From a virus: 64,000 nucleotides of DNA. The stretch covers positions 1 through 64,000 of IMG/VR virus record IMGVR_UViG_3300008448_000045; one strand, written 5' to 3'. Positions within the stretch are counted from its first letter, which is position 1. Each line of letters begins with the position of its first letter. This document shows, piece after piece, positions 45,001-53,902 of this stretch. A program made the translations under genes and the position numbers. The notes beneath the pieces are model-generated. The model saw only the letters and a list, made by a program, of their open reading frames with translations, was not told the origin of the DNA and made no database searches.

Positions 45001-47655
45001 ATGGCAGCTGGAATAGGTAGTAAAATAGAATGGTCAGATTATCAAGCAATTCAAACATTAGCCGCTAAAGTTCTTGGAACTGGTACAGGATCATACGGCT
45101 ATGGACAAACAATATCTAGTAGTGCAACGTCTCAACAGTTTCAAAAAATTACAACACAACAGTGGTTAGATGTTAGAAGAGATATTTTAAGATGCCGTAT
45201 GCACCAAACAGGTGTTGACTATTCGGCAAGTTTAACCTCACCGACTACCGATATAAAATTACAAGAAGCTGATAGACTTGCCTACTTAAATATGGCAACC
45301 CTAGCGGAAACAAATGCTTTAGTAGTAGCATCTACTCAAGCTACTCGAGCAACTATTGTTTCCGCTGTATTTGAAGATACATGGTACACTTCAGTAGGAC
45401 TAACCTATACAGTAGAATTTCCTACGTACGATGACGGCCGGTACTTTTTTAATGCTGGCGGCCAGATTGAAATAAGTTCTAGTAGAGCCGGCGGAACTAG
45501 CCCATCCCCAAAGAATTCAACTTGGTCTACAATGCTTTCTACTATGGGTAATATAATTTTTAATTACACTTCTACTACAAAAACAGGCACAGGCGGAACA
45601 GGATCAACTATTGGATTTTATGATCTTACTACAAGCGATCAAAAAATATTTGAACAAAATGCTCCAACTGGAGGATCTTACTCTTTAAATAAATTTGTTA
45701 TTAATGCTAAAAAGAATGTTAGCGGAACACAAATAATTTTTACTATTCAATATCTTGACCTTGCTACATATACTAATACAACTGTTTTTGGGCCTGGACT
45801 AGGTCCGTACGGTCTAGACGAAGCTGTTGACGGCACACTAACTAATACAGTAAAAACTTATAGAGCTACACAGCCTACTGGTGTAGACAGTGTAGAAGTA
45901 AGCAATCCTTCAATTTTTGTTTCTAATAACTGGTCAATAATTGAAGGAGGTGACGGGTCAACTATAGCACCTAGTGTAGTTATTACTCCTGCAACACTGA
46001 CTAATCCTCAAGTTGAAATTGCATACAATCAAACATTTACAGCTACTGGTGGAACATCTCCGTATACGTGGAGTTATACAGGACAGTTGCCAGCTGGTTT
46101 ATCTTTAAGTACAGGTGGAGTATTGAGTGGTACTCCTGCAACAGCACAGGGCTACAGTTTTGCAATCACCGCCACTGACTCAACTGGATATATTGGAGTT
46201 AAAGGCTATACGGTTACTGTATCACAACCTACAATTACAGTTTCGCCAACATCATTAACTGCTCCTAAAGTAGGAACAAGTTATGGAGTGTCTTTTAGTG
46301 CTACAGGCGGAACCGGACCATATTCTTGGCAAAGTTCGGGAACACTTCCTCCAGGTCTTTCTTTAACTACTGGCGGCGTGTTAAGCGGAATTCCTACAAC
46401 GTCAGGCACATATTCATTTACTATACAAGTGTTTGACAGATTTGCTGCACCTGGCGCAAGAGCCTTTAGTGTAACAGTTGCAGCAGCATCAGTAATTACT
46501 ATATTACCTAGTACAATTTCAAATTCAGCAATGCAAAAAGGTGTTGCTTATTCTCAAACATTTACAGCCAGCGGTGGTACAGCACCGTACTTATGGACAA
46601 GCGGTGGAGCTGTTCCTTCTGGATTATCATTAACTACTGGCGGCGTGTTAAGCGGCACTCCGACAGCAGATACAACATATACATTTACAATTAAGGCTCA
46701 AGATAGTTCAGCAGGAGCATATAGCGCCACAAACAGCTATACTGTCACAGTACAAGCCCCAGTCCTTCCTCCTGTTCCAACAATTACAGTTACACCTACT
46801 ACGCCTAGTACAATGGCTGTCGATTCTGCCTACAGTAGGCAATATTCAGCAACTGGCGGCACCGCACCTTATACATTTAGCCTAGTTAACGTTTTACCAC
46901 CTGGAATAGGATTATCACCAGGCGGCCTTGTAAGCGGCACTCCTAGTTTTGATGCAGGCGGAAAAACTTATAGCTATGGAATACGGGCTACTGATCAAGG
47001 CGGCTATTCTGGAACAAGAGCTGTGTCAATTACAGTTACAGCAGCTCCTCCCCCAACTACTAATATTAGCCCAGCATCGTCTACTGAATATGTGTCCTAT
47101 GGAGATACCTTTAACACCGCTTCAAGTGGTAGTAGCGGATTCCAAGTTAACTGTACAGCAAACTATGGACTAGTTGACATGTCTGGTAGAGTTTTATCAG
47201 GACAAACTGGCGGAACCGCAACAACAAACATTGATCAATTTAGTATTAGTTCTGGTAACTCAAGAACTGTAGTATTAAATTACACACAGGCCAGGGGAAG
47301 TTTACAAAATCCTTGGAAATACTATGCTGATGCAAATACAGGCGGCACTCACGAATTAATAGTCATGCGATCAGCATCAAATATTTCAAGTCCAGCTCCG
47401 GGCAATTATAGTTTACGAGTTGGAGTTGCACAGTCTTTTCAATTTACCGGTTCCGGTGCATATTCGCCGTTTACAAATTGGGAAGTATCTCAAGGAACGT
47501 TGCCAACAGGATTAAATCTTAGCAGCAGCGGGCTTTTATCTGGGACTATTGTTGGATCAGCTGTAAACCAAACTTTTATTTTTAAAGTTAGATCTCTTGA
47601 TAGTGTTGGTGTTTATATGACTGAAGGTACATATACAGTTACCACAACAGCGTAA
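45001..47655 (+). CDS. Adhesin-like virion protein with five putative Ig repeats
   Basis: An 884-residue paralogue of the preceding gene. The shared N-terminus shows DYQAIQTLAAKVLGTGTG, YGYGQTISS and QQWLDVRRDILRCRMHQTG. Four He_PIG-type repeats lie at about 320-690 (for example GGTSPYTWSYTGQLPAGLSL, GGVLSGTPAT), and a fifth, divergent one forms the C-terminus (about 800-884: NWEVSQGTLPTGLNLSSSG). Between them is a beta domain like the C-terminal domain of the previous protein (SGNSRTVVLNYTQ, NPWKYYADANTGGTH). It follows its partner by 9 bases and is probably co-transcribed. It is the last gene before the host-type promoter at 47681, so it likely ends the late structural block. Confidence 0.75.
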   Translation: MAAGIGSKIEWSDYQAIQTLAAKVLGTGTGSYGYGQTISSSATSQQFQKITTQQWLDVRRDILRCRMHQTGVDYSASLTSPTTDIKLQEADRLAYLNMATLAETNALVVASTQATRATIVSAVFEDTWYTSVGLTYTVEFPTYDDGRYFFNAGGQIEISSSRAGGTSPSPKNSTWSTMLSTMGNIIFNYTSTTKTGTGGTGSTIGFYDLTTSDQKIFEQNAPTGGSYSLNKFVINAKKNVSGTQIIFTIQYLDLATYTNTTVFGPGLGPYGLDEAVDGTLTNTVKTYRATQPTGVDSVEVSNPSIFVSNNWSIIEGGDGSTIAPSVVITPATLTNPQVEIAYNQTFTATGGTSPYTWSYTGQLPAGLSLSTGGVLSGTPATAQGYSFAITATDSTGYIGVKGYTVTVSQPTITVSPTSLTAPKVGTSYGVSFSATGGTGPYSWQSSGTLPPGLSLTTGGVLSGIPTTSGTYSFTIQVFDRFAAPGARAFSVTVAAASVITILPSTISNSAMQKGVAYSQTFTASGGTAPYLWTSGGAVPSGLSLTTGGVLSGTPTADTTYTFTIKAQDSSAGAYSATNSYTVTVQAPVLPPVPTITVTPTTPSTMAVDSAYSRQYSATGGTAPYTFSLVNVLPPGIGLSPGGLVSGTPSFDAGGKTYSYGIRATDQGGYSGTRAVSITVTAAPPPTTNISPASSTEYVSYGDTFNTASSGSSGFQVNCTANYGLVDMSGRVLSGQTGGTATTNIDQFSISSGNSRTVVLNYTQARGSLQNPWKYYADANTGGTHELIVMRSASNISSPAPGNYSLRVGVAQSFQFTGSGAYSPFTNWEVSQGTLPTGLNLSSSGLLSGTIVGSAVNQTFIFKVRSLDSVGVYMTEGTYTVTTTA

Positions 47656-47680
47656 ATCAATATCCCCAACTATATACCTC

Positions 47681-47709
47681 TTGACAAGCTAATTATTGTA
47701 GTGTACAAT
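47681..47709 (+). promoter_or_regulatory. sigma70-type promoter of the glycosyltransferase cassette
   Basis: TTGACA (47681-47686), 17-bp spacer, TACAAT (47704-47709), 20 bases before the ATG at 47730. It is the only consensus host-type promoter noticed on the plus strand, so the cassette can be transcribed apart from the late block. Confidence 0.85.
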
Positions 47710-47729
47710 AGATTGTCTGGAGGTTTCTT

Positions 47730-48080
47730 ATGGATGAAAGAGTTGAAAAAGCATTCTCTGTTGCTAATCATATGGCAACATTATCAAATCAACGAAGAAT
47801 TATTTTAGAAGAATTTAACCAAAAACGGGTATATTATGTTAATGGCGGCACATTTAACATAACCCCGGAGTTGATCAATTTTACTAAAACAACATTAGAT
47901 TTAGGTTATACAACTGACGTTGCATTTATTGATGCAAATAATTTTCCAGTTGTTATTTCAAACGTACAAGAGTTTTTAGATAATATTGTAGGAGTATACT
48001 ACGAAGTTCTTAATGACTATAGTGCTAAGTTTGCAGAATTAAAATCAAAAAGAAAAATAAAGGATATTATTGATCTATGA
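47730..48080 (+). CDS. Conserved small phage protein, unknown function
   Basis: A 116-residue protein of a type I recall in marine T4-like phages. Conserved-looking stretches are VANHMATLSNQRRIILEEF (about 11-29), VYYVNGGTFNITPELINFTK (about 34-53) and a C-terminal Lys-rich helix (KFAELKSKRKIKDII). No catalytic motif is seen. It is the first gene after the host-type promoter, with GGAGG six bases before the ATG, and overlaps the next gene by ATGA. Confidence 0.7.
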   Translation: MDERVEKAFSVANHMATLSNQRRIILEEFNQKRVYYVNGGTFNITPELINFTKTTLDLGYTTDVAFIDANNFPVVISNVQEFLDNIVGVYYEVLNDYSAKFAELKSKRKIKDIIDL

Positions 48081-48922
48081 CAGTTGGTGCTGTATTTTTT
48101 GCTCAAAATAACGGTGCAATTGATTATGTAAAATTAGCAAATTTCGCCGCTATTAGAGTAAAAGAATTTTTAGATATACCTGTATCGATAGTTACAGACA
48201 GCCCAGATTGGCTTAATAAATCGTGCCCTAATCATCCTTTTGAAAATATCATTGTTGTTCCAGAAGAAGAAAGTTATAAAAAAGAATTTTATGACGGATC
48301 GCTAACATCAAAACCGTACAATTGGAAAAACTTGTCTAGACCAAAGATATACGAAATTACCCCGTACGAAAAAACACTAGTGCTTGATAGCGATTATATT
48401 ATAAATTCAAATATTTTAAAGATTGCTCTTGACAGAGATGTTGAGTTTCAAATATACAAGAAAAGTTTTGATCTATCTACCTGGAGAGATCCAGCACCAT
48501 TTACAAGAATTAATAGTTATAGTATACCGTTTTATTGGGCAACTGTCTTTATCTTTGAAAAATCTCCAGTTAGCGAAGCATTTTTTGATTTAGTAAACTA
48601 TATAAAGATTAATTGGGTATATTTTAGAATGTTATACAACATAGATCCTCCTATGTTTAGAAATGATTTTGCTTTTAGTATAGCTATTCATATTATGAAT
48701 GGAAAAACTAATGGGGGGTTTGCTACAGAACTCCCTGGGAAAATGACTTATTCTCTTGATCGAGATGTATTAGTAAGTATGAATCAGACAGAAATGAAAT
48801 TTTTAATTGAAAAGAAAGACCATCTTGGAGAATACATCTTAGCTAAAACTAATGGCCTTGATGTACATGTTATGAATAAATTTAGTCTTTCAAGGTGTGT
48901 TGATAGGAGCACAGGTGTCTAA
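48077..48922 (+). CDS. Glycosyltransferase-like protein A (GT-A fold, GT8-like)
   Basis: A 281-residue protein. It opens GAVFFAQNNGAIDYVKLANF, has IPVSIVTDSP (about 34-43) and TPYEKTLVLDSDYII (about 95-109). The DSD there would be the metal and nucleotide-sugar binding DxD motif of GT-A enzymes. A His (VHVMNKFSL) near the end could be the C-terminal metal ligand found in GT8 enzymes. It is a paralogue of the next gene. The acceptor is unknown; phage fibres or the host envelope are candidates. The 8-bp overlap with its paralogue suggests the two are made together. Confidence 0.7.
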   Translation: MTVGAVFFAQNNGAIDYVKLANFAAIRVKEFLDIPVSIVTDSPDWLNKSCPNHPFENIIVVPEEESYKKEFYDGSLTSKPYNWKNLSRPKIYEITPYEKTLVLDSDYIINSNILKIALDRDVEFQIYKKSFDLSTWRDPAPFTRINSYSIPFYWATVFIFEKSPVSEAFFDLVNYIKINWVYFRMLYNIDPPMFRNDFAFSIAIHIMNGKTNGGFATELPGKMTYSLDRDVLVSMNQTEMKFLIEKKDHLGEYILAKTNGLDVHVMNKFSLSRCVDRSTGV

Positions 48923-49748
48923 AGGTTTTTTAGTTTTTGCTCAAAATACCGCTGATGTTGACTATGTTAAACAGGCTTATGCATTAGCCTTGTCTATAAA
49001 ATTTAGTCAAAAACAAATTAACAATATTTCAATTGTAACTAACGAATTGTTAGATGACAAATATCGTTCTGTATTTGATCAAGTAATTCCTATTCCTTGG
49101 GTTAAGGACGGCACACGATATCAGGCCGAGAATAGATGGAAGTTATATCATGCCACGCCATATGAAGAAACTATAGTTCTTGATACTGATATGTTACTAT
49201 TAGAGGACATTAGTAGTTGGTGGGAATATTGCTCTAATCATAATTTAAAATTTTGTTCTAAAATAACTAATCATAAATTAGATCCAATTGTTGATACTAT
49301 ACATAGGAAAGCATTTGTAGTTAATAATTTAACTAGCCCTTATTATGCATTACACTATTTTAAAAAGCATCAGTCTACACACGAATTTTATAAAGTTTTA
49401 GAGTTTGTGTGCAACAATTGGGAGTGGTGCTGGACAAAGTTTGCGCCTAACGAATATCAAAATTGGTTAAGCATGGACCTTGCTGTTGCAATAGCTATAG
49501 AAATTACCGGTAGATATGATTCAGTTGATGATGTTTGTTCTCCGTTAGAGTTTGTTCACATGAAACCTAGTATCCAGCAATGGATAATGACTCCTGGGCA
49601 ATGGCAAGACGGAGTTCAAAGTTTATTAACAAAAAAAGGCGACCTTGTTGTTGGAAATATTAAACAATCAAAGTTGTTTCACTATATCGATAAAAATTTT
49701 ATTACAGCAAAGATACTTGAACGGCTTGAGGATTTAGCAAATGCCTAA
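48915..49748 (+). CDS. Glycosyltransferase-like protein B (GT-A fold, GT8-like)
   Basis: A 277-residue paralogue of the preceding protein: GFLVFAQNTADVDYVKQAYA aligns with its N-terminus, and TPYEETIVLDTDMLLLED (about 86-103) gives the DxD motif. FHYIDKNF near the C-terminus offers a late His. I choose the GTG at 48915 because AGGAG lies 6 bases upstream and the N-terminus then aligns residue for residue with the paralogue. A GTG at 48897 would add six residues with no ribosome site. It overlaps its neighbours by 8 bp on each side. Confidence 0.7.
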   Translation: MSKGFLVFAQNTADVDYVKQAYALALSIKFSQKQINNISIVTNELLDDKYRSVFDQVIPIPWVKDGTRYQAENRWKLYHATPYEETIVLDTDMLLLEDISSWWEYCSNHNLKFCSKITNHKLDPIVDTIHRKAFVVNNLTSPYYALHYFKKHQSTHEFYKVLEFVCNNWEWCWTKFAPNEYQNWLSMDLAVAIAIEITGRYDSVDDVCSPLEFVHMKPSIQQWIMTPGQWQDGVQSLLTKKGDLVVGNIKQSKLFHYIDKNFITAKILERLEDLANA

Positions 49749-50331
49749 TAAAATTAAAGAACCAACTAGATATATTCCTCAGTGTTATGTTTACTATAAC
49801 AAGAAAACAGGAGAGATACTGTCAGTTACTAATAGAAAAGACGATGCTTATGAAAATGGTATTGAAGTAAACTTTGAAGATGTCGAAAAATTTTTAACTG
49901 GCGAATGGCATTTTAGCGACTTCCAAGTTGGATACCATAAAGATTCAAATAAGACAACTATATTATCTATTACAAATGAATTTTCCGGATACTCATTTAA
50001 AAATAATATTTTTGAGTGGATATCTGCATCAAATGAATATGCTGAATGCATAGTTGAATGGAATAGTAAAGACCAAGTATGGAATTTTTTCTTAAGTAAT
50101 GATTTTAAAAGAGAATACAATACAATACTATCCCCAAAGTTAGTATTTTTTGTAACTTTAGAGAATGACCCTGATTTTTTAATAAGGACAGTTTTTATTA
50201 ATACACAAGATCTTTTAAAATTTGATTGTGTCACTGTTCCTTTTGAAAGTACTTTTGAAAAATATATAGATAAAATTTCCATAAGCTCTAAATTAGTGTT
50301 TAAAACTTATAAATTAAAGGTAGTTGAATGA
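49741..50331 (+). CDS. Unknown protein of the glycosyltransferase cassette
   Basis: A 196-residue protein I do not recognise. The N-terminal part (RYIPQCYVYYNKKTGEILSV, about 10-29) and a later PKLVFFVTLENDPDFLIRTVF stretch read as beta strands with aromatic and acidic residues. No DxD or other catalytic motif is visible. It sits between two pairs of glycosyltransferase-like genes, overlapping the upstream gene by 8 bp and the downstream one by ATGA, so it may serve the same process, for example as an acceptor or accessory subunit. Confidence 0.65.
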   Translation: MPNKIKEPTRYIPQCYVYYNKKTGEILSVTNRKDDAYENGIEVNFEDVEKFLTGEWHFSDFQVGYHKDSNKTTILSITNEFSGYSFKNNIFEWISASNEYAECIVEWNSKDQVWNFFLSNDFKREYNTILSPKLVFFVTLENDPDFLIRTVFINTQDLLKFDCVTVPFESTFEKYIDKISISSKLVFKTYKLKVVE

Positions 50332-51224
50332 ACAACATTATAAAAATTATTGATCAAGATATCGTATTTTTAAGTTACGATGAACCTAATGCAGAAAAAA
50401 ACTATGCAGATTTATGCAGCAAAGTGCCGTGGGCTAAACGAATTCATGGAGTTAAGGGAAGTGATGCCGCACACAAGGCATGTGCTGCGGTAAGTGAAAC
50501 AGAATATTTTGTTACAGTAGATGCAGATAATATAGTAGATCCAAAATTCTTTGAAGTTGAAATTAATCTAAACGGCCTTGGACTGTCAAGTGATAATGTT
50601 TTTAGTTGGTGCGGCAAGGTACATGTTAATCACCTAATGTATGGCAATGGCGGCCTTAAGCTATGGACTCGCAAGTTTGTAAATGAAATGAAAACTCATG
50701 AGAACAGCGATCCTAATGATGTTAAGGGAAAAGTCGAATTCTGTTTTGATGAGAGATATTATCAGTTTAATGAAAACTACAGTGAGAGCTTTACAAATTC
50801 TACACCATTCCAAGCATGGCGAGCAGGTTTCCGTGAAGGTGTGAAGATGTCGTTAGACCAAGGAGCAAAGATACAAGATGTGCGTAAAGTCTGGTGGCAA
50901 AATTATCAAAGATTACTTATTTGGTGTAATATTGGTGCCGATGTTTCTAACGGCTTTTGGTCAATGCTTGGTGCAAGAGAGGGGTGTTATCTAACTAATT
51001 GCACTGAGTGGGATTATGCAAATGTTAGAGATTTTGAATATCTTACAGAATATTGGAAAGAACATTGGGTTGACAAAGACGATAATTACTCAAAAGAAAA
51101 ATTTTTATTTTTTGGTAATGAGCTAAAAAACAAATGCGGTTTACCTATTTCTAATTTAGATGTAGAAGGTAGTAAGTTTTTTAAGTCAGTTTACAATAAT
51201 ACCCCAAGAATAATTAGAAGATAA
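50328..51224 (+). CDS. Glycosyltransferase-like protein C
   Basis: A 298-residue protein with a GT-A-like core: IVFLSYDEPNAEKNYADL (about 12-29), AKRIHGVKGSDAAHKA (about 37-52) and TVDADNIVDPKFF (about 64-76), whose DAD is the likely DxD motif. Further conserved points are YGNGGLKLWTRKF and TPFQAWRAGFREGVKM. It is paralogous to the C-terminal domain of the next gene. This family is common in marine T4-like phages, but its substrate is not known to me. Confidence 0.7.
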   Translation: MNNIIKIIDQDIVFLSYDEPNAEKNYADLCSKVPWAKRIHGVKGSDAAHKACAAVSETEYFVTVDADNIVDPKFFEVEINLNGLGLSSDNVFSWCGKVHVNHLMYGNGGLKLWTRKFVNEMKTHENSDPNDVKGKVEFCFDERYYQFNENYSESFTNSTPFQAWRAGFREGVKMSLDQGAKIQDVRKVWWQNYQRLLIWCNIGADVSNGFWSMLGAREGCYLTNCTEWDYANVRDFEYLTEYWKEHWVDKDDNYSKEKFLFFGNELKNKCGLPISNLDVEGSKFFKSVYNNTPRIIRR

Positions 51225-51225
51225 T

Positions 51226-52938
51226 ATGTACGATATCTTTTTTATAGGAAACAATAGCTCAGACTTTGAACAATTAAAGTTACGGTTTCCTACAACAAAA
51301 TATATTCCTGTTGACACAGACATATACGATGCGCTATGTACAGCAGCTAAACGATCTTTTACGAAAATGTTTTGGGTAGTTTGGGATAATTTATTAATTC
51401 AGAATAATTTTAATTTTGACTATAAAGTTCCTGAGTGGGATACTGGATATAATCATATTTTTCGAAATGGTGAATTCTTTGATGGAGTTTGTCTGTTCCC
51501 CAAAAAAATAAAAGTCAGTAAACGAGAAGCTGACTACAGATTCTTTACTAATAAAAAAGAAATTGATATACAAGCTAGCTTTTCAAAACCTTATCAACGA
51601 TTTAAAATTAGTAATTATGATCAGTACCTAGATGCACTTAAGACTAGTGAAACTGACATGTTTTGGTGTGTATGGCCTGAGATTGAAATTTTAGATAATA
51701 GTATATTTAAAACTGTTTTTAGTTTTCACAATACTTACGATCGACAAGAAAATCATGTATGGAAAAACTTATGTAATGAAAACTCTTCATTTATAAGTGG
51801 ATTAACACTATTTTCTAAATTTAAACCTGTCTCAAAAAGAGAAGTAAATTATAAGATGTTGATAAATCGAAAAGAATACGATTTAGCAGTATCAAGGTAT
51901 CGGTATCCAAAATATTTTATCAATACTTACGAAGAATATTTAGAGATACATCAAAAAGAACATCAACCTCTTTTTTGGTGCATATGGCCAGAGATTGAAA
52001 TTTTAGATCAAACAATTTTTGATTTATACTATGATCCGTTAGATGGAACATTTAATTATGATAGAGAAGAAAATCATGTATTTCAAAATCAAGATATTAG
52101 TGAAATAAAATATAACGGTCTAATGTTAATGTCAACTTTAAAATCTCCAGTTTCGAAAAAAGAAATAGATTTTAGATATATTATTAATAAAAAAGAGCAT
52201 CAAACTTTAACAAGCAAATTAAAATTATATGATGTAGTTTTTATCAGCTATAACGAAGCTAATGCAGATCAAAATTATCAATCTTTGCTTAATATCTGTC
52301 CTCGAGCTAAACGAGTTCATGGAGTAAAAGGTATTCATAACGCACACATTGAAGCAGCAAAATTAGTTAGTACTCCTATGTTTTGGGTTGTTGATGCTGA
52401 TGCAATTATAGAAAAAGATTTTAATTTTAATCTTTTGCTTCCACATTATGATAGAGATGTAGTCCATGTTTGGCAAAGTCAAAATCCTATAAATGATTTA
52501 GTATACGGATACGGAGGAGTTAAATTGTTGCCAACTAAGCTAACTTTAAATATGGATGTTAATAATCCTGATATGACAACTAGTATTAGTTCAAAATTTA
52601 AAGCTGTTGACGCTATATCAAATATAACAGTATTCAATACAGATCCGTTTACCACTTGGCGGTCCGCATTTCGAGAGTGTGTAAAGTTATCTTCGAGAAC
52701 TATTGCAGGACAAATTGATAAAGAAACTATTGATCGATTAAACACCTGGTGTACTAAAGGCAAAGAGAAACTTTACGGTGAATTTGCAATTTTAGGCGCA
52801 CTCGCTGGCAGACAGTACGGACATAAAAATGCCGGTAATAAACCGGCACTGATGAGAATTAATAACTATGCTTGGTTACAAGCCGAGTTTAATCGCCAGA
52901 CACAAACTCTCCAGCCATTGGAAATATTTCAGCAATAA
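51226..52938 (+). CDS. Glycosyltransferase-like protein D with three degenerate N-terminal repeats
   Basis: A 570-residue modular protein. The C-terminal domain (about 335-570) matches the preceding gene: FISYNEANADQNYQSL, AKRVHGVKGIHNAHIEA, MFWVVDADAII (about 385-395, DxD) and TTWRSAFRECVKL. The first 335 residues are three units of about 100 residues with the same framework but the acidic motif lost: MFWVVWDNLL near 48, MFWCVWPEIE near 145 and LFWCIWPEIE near 248. Each is followed by H.F.N, then a VSKREIDYR...NKKE block. They look like decayed copies of the catalytic domain that may now bind acceptor or sugar. The gene ends inside the convergent thyX gene (50-bp overlap). Confidence 0.75.
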   Translation: MYDIFFIGNNSSDFEQLKLRFPTTKYIPVDTDIYDALCTAAKRSFTKMFWVVWDNLLIQNNFNFDYKVPEWDTGYNHIFRNGEFFDGVCLFPKKIKVSKREADYRFFTNKKEIDIQASFSKPYQRFKISNYDQYLDALKTSETDMFWCVWPEIEILDNSIFKTVFSFHNTYDRQENHVWKNLCNENSSFISGLTLFSKFKPVSKREVNYKMLINRKEYDLAVSRYRYPKYFINTYEEYLEIHQKEHQPLFWCIWPEIEILDQTIFDLYYDPLDGTFNYDREENHVFQNQDISEIKYNGLMLMSTLKSPVSKKEIDFRYIINKKEHQTLTSKLKLYDVVFISYNEANADQNYQSLLNICPRAKRVHGVKGIHNAHIEAAKLVSTPMFWVVDADAIIEKDFNFNLLLPHYDRDVVHVWQSQNPINDLVYGYGGVKLLPTKLTLNMDVNNPDMTTSISSKFKAVDAISNITVFNTDPFTTWRSAFRECVKLSSRTIAGQIDKETIDRLNTWCTKGKEKLYGEFAILGALAGRQYGHKNAGNKPALMRINNYAWLQAEFNRQTQTLQPLEIFQQ

Positions 52939-53581
52939 CTTGAGCACATGCTCGAGCAACTTCCATATGCTCTTTTTGTGTACCGTTGCCAGAACGTAAT
53001 TGAATAAAGTGAATCCATGAACGTAATGTACCATTCATGTATAAACGACTTACTGTAAGACCTTCTGGTAATACAGCACGAGCTTGTTCTTTAGCGATAC
53101 CGTTATCAATAGCCCATTTATATTCTTGTTTGACTGCAAACAATACACGTTTTTGAGCACGTTCCCATTCGTAAGAAAGTTTTCTTTGAGTTTCGTCTTC
53201 TAAGTCTAATGCTACACTATTTTGTCTATTTTTAGTATCTTGAAAACGAGCTTCTCGTAATACAAACGCATCATCAAGTTCTGCTGTTGGGTCAGCATAA
53301 CGCTGGCTAAATTCTTGGAAACTAAAACTACGATGTCTAAGAATTTGACGAGCAATGTCTCTAGTAGTTGTAATTTCTAAGCAGGCACTTACCATTTCTA
53401 AAGGAGACCAGTGCTGGTGTTTGATTAAGTACCTAATTAGCTTTTCGCTTGTTTCAGTGTTAAATTGGTTGCTTGGATTACTTACTCTAGCACAAAACGC
53501 AATAAGTTCTTGTGCATCGTAAATACCTTCGTCCGCCATATCTCTACTAGCTTTAGAAGAATTAATTAATTTAACTTTCAT
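52889..53581 (-). CDS. thyX: Flavin-dependent thymidylate synthase ThyX
   Basis: A 230-residue ThyX. The signature RHRSFSFQEFSQRYAD (about 82-97) fits the RHRxxSxxxxSxR motif that binds FAD and dUMP. A C-terminal stretch (LRSWIHFIQLRSGNGTQKE, about 183-201) carries the conserved LR...HF...R. The enzyme makes dTMP from dUMP using methylene-tetrahydrofolate and NADPH, supplying thymidylate for an AT-rich phage genome. It starts directly after the stop of the upstream gene (TAA ATG) and converges with the glycosyltransferase D gene. Confidence 0.95.
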   Translation of the reverse strand: MKVKLINSSKASRDMADEGIYDAQELIAFCARVSNPSNQFNTETSEKLIRYLIKHQHWSPLEMVSACLEITTTRDIARQILRHRSFSFQEFSQRYADPTAELDDAFVLREARFQDTKNRQNSVALDLEDETQRKLSYEWERAQKRVLFAVKQEYKWAIDNGIAKEQARAVLPEGLTVSRLYMNGTLRSWIHFIQLRSGNGTQKEHMEVARACAQVIAEIFPMAGEFVSGD

Positions 53582-53902
53582 TTATAATTTTCTTTCTTTT
53601 AGAAATTTATTTGTTGTTTTTTTAACATCTTTTTTGACTCGTTCGGTGTCAAGTTTAAAATCGATATTATCAATTTTGCGTTCATATGTTTTAAAAAGCT
53701 CAGCAAGAGACCTTTCAAAAGAATCCCAACCTTCTTTTTTCGTTTTGGCTGTTACTTTAATTTCCCAAGTCTTGCCGTCTCTGAACGTAATTAGCACAGC
53801 ATGAAGATACCTAAGAGGTACTACTTTGAGTTTTATGTCCTCAAACACTTCTGGCCAACAATCAATGACATCTCTGGGAAGTGATTTCCCTGAGTCTGTC
53901 AC
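53582..53902 (-). CDS. Conserved small phage protein, unknown function
   Basis: A 106-residue Lys-rich protein. It contains VVPLRYLHAVLITFRDGKTW (about 27-46) followed by EIKVTAKTKKEGWDSFERSL and a strongly basic C-terminus (VKKDVKKTTNKFLKERK). I recall near-identical layouts in marine T4-like phages, without a known function. It overlaps the upstream gene by 4 bp and abuts thyX. Confidence 0.7.
   Translation of the reverse strand: MTDSGKSLPRDVIDCWPEVFEDIKLKVVPLRYLHAVLITFRDGKTWEIKVTAKTKKEGWDSFERSLAELFKTYERKIDNIDFKLDTERVKKDVKKTTNKFLKERKL

Noticed and set aside
42800-47000. Repeats as a CRISPR array or satellite
   Set aside because: The repeats are in frame, about 85-90 residues long and encode Ig-like domains; there are no short identical repeats with spacers.
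48897-48914. GTG start for glycosyltransferase-like protein B
   Set aside because: The GTG at 48915 has AGGAG at the right distance and aligns exactly with the paralogue's N-terminus.
52479-52763. Minus-strand ORF inside glycosyltransferase-like protein D
   Set aside because: It lies wholly within a well-supported gene on the other strand and has no motif, ribosome site or promoter.
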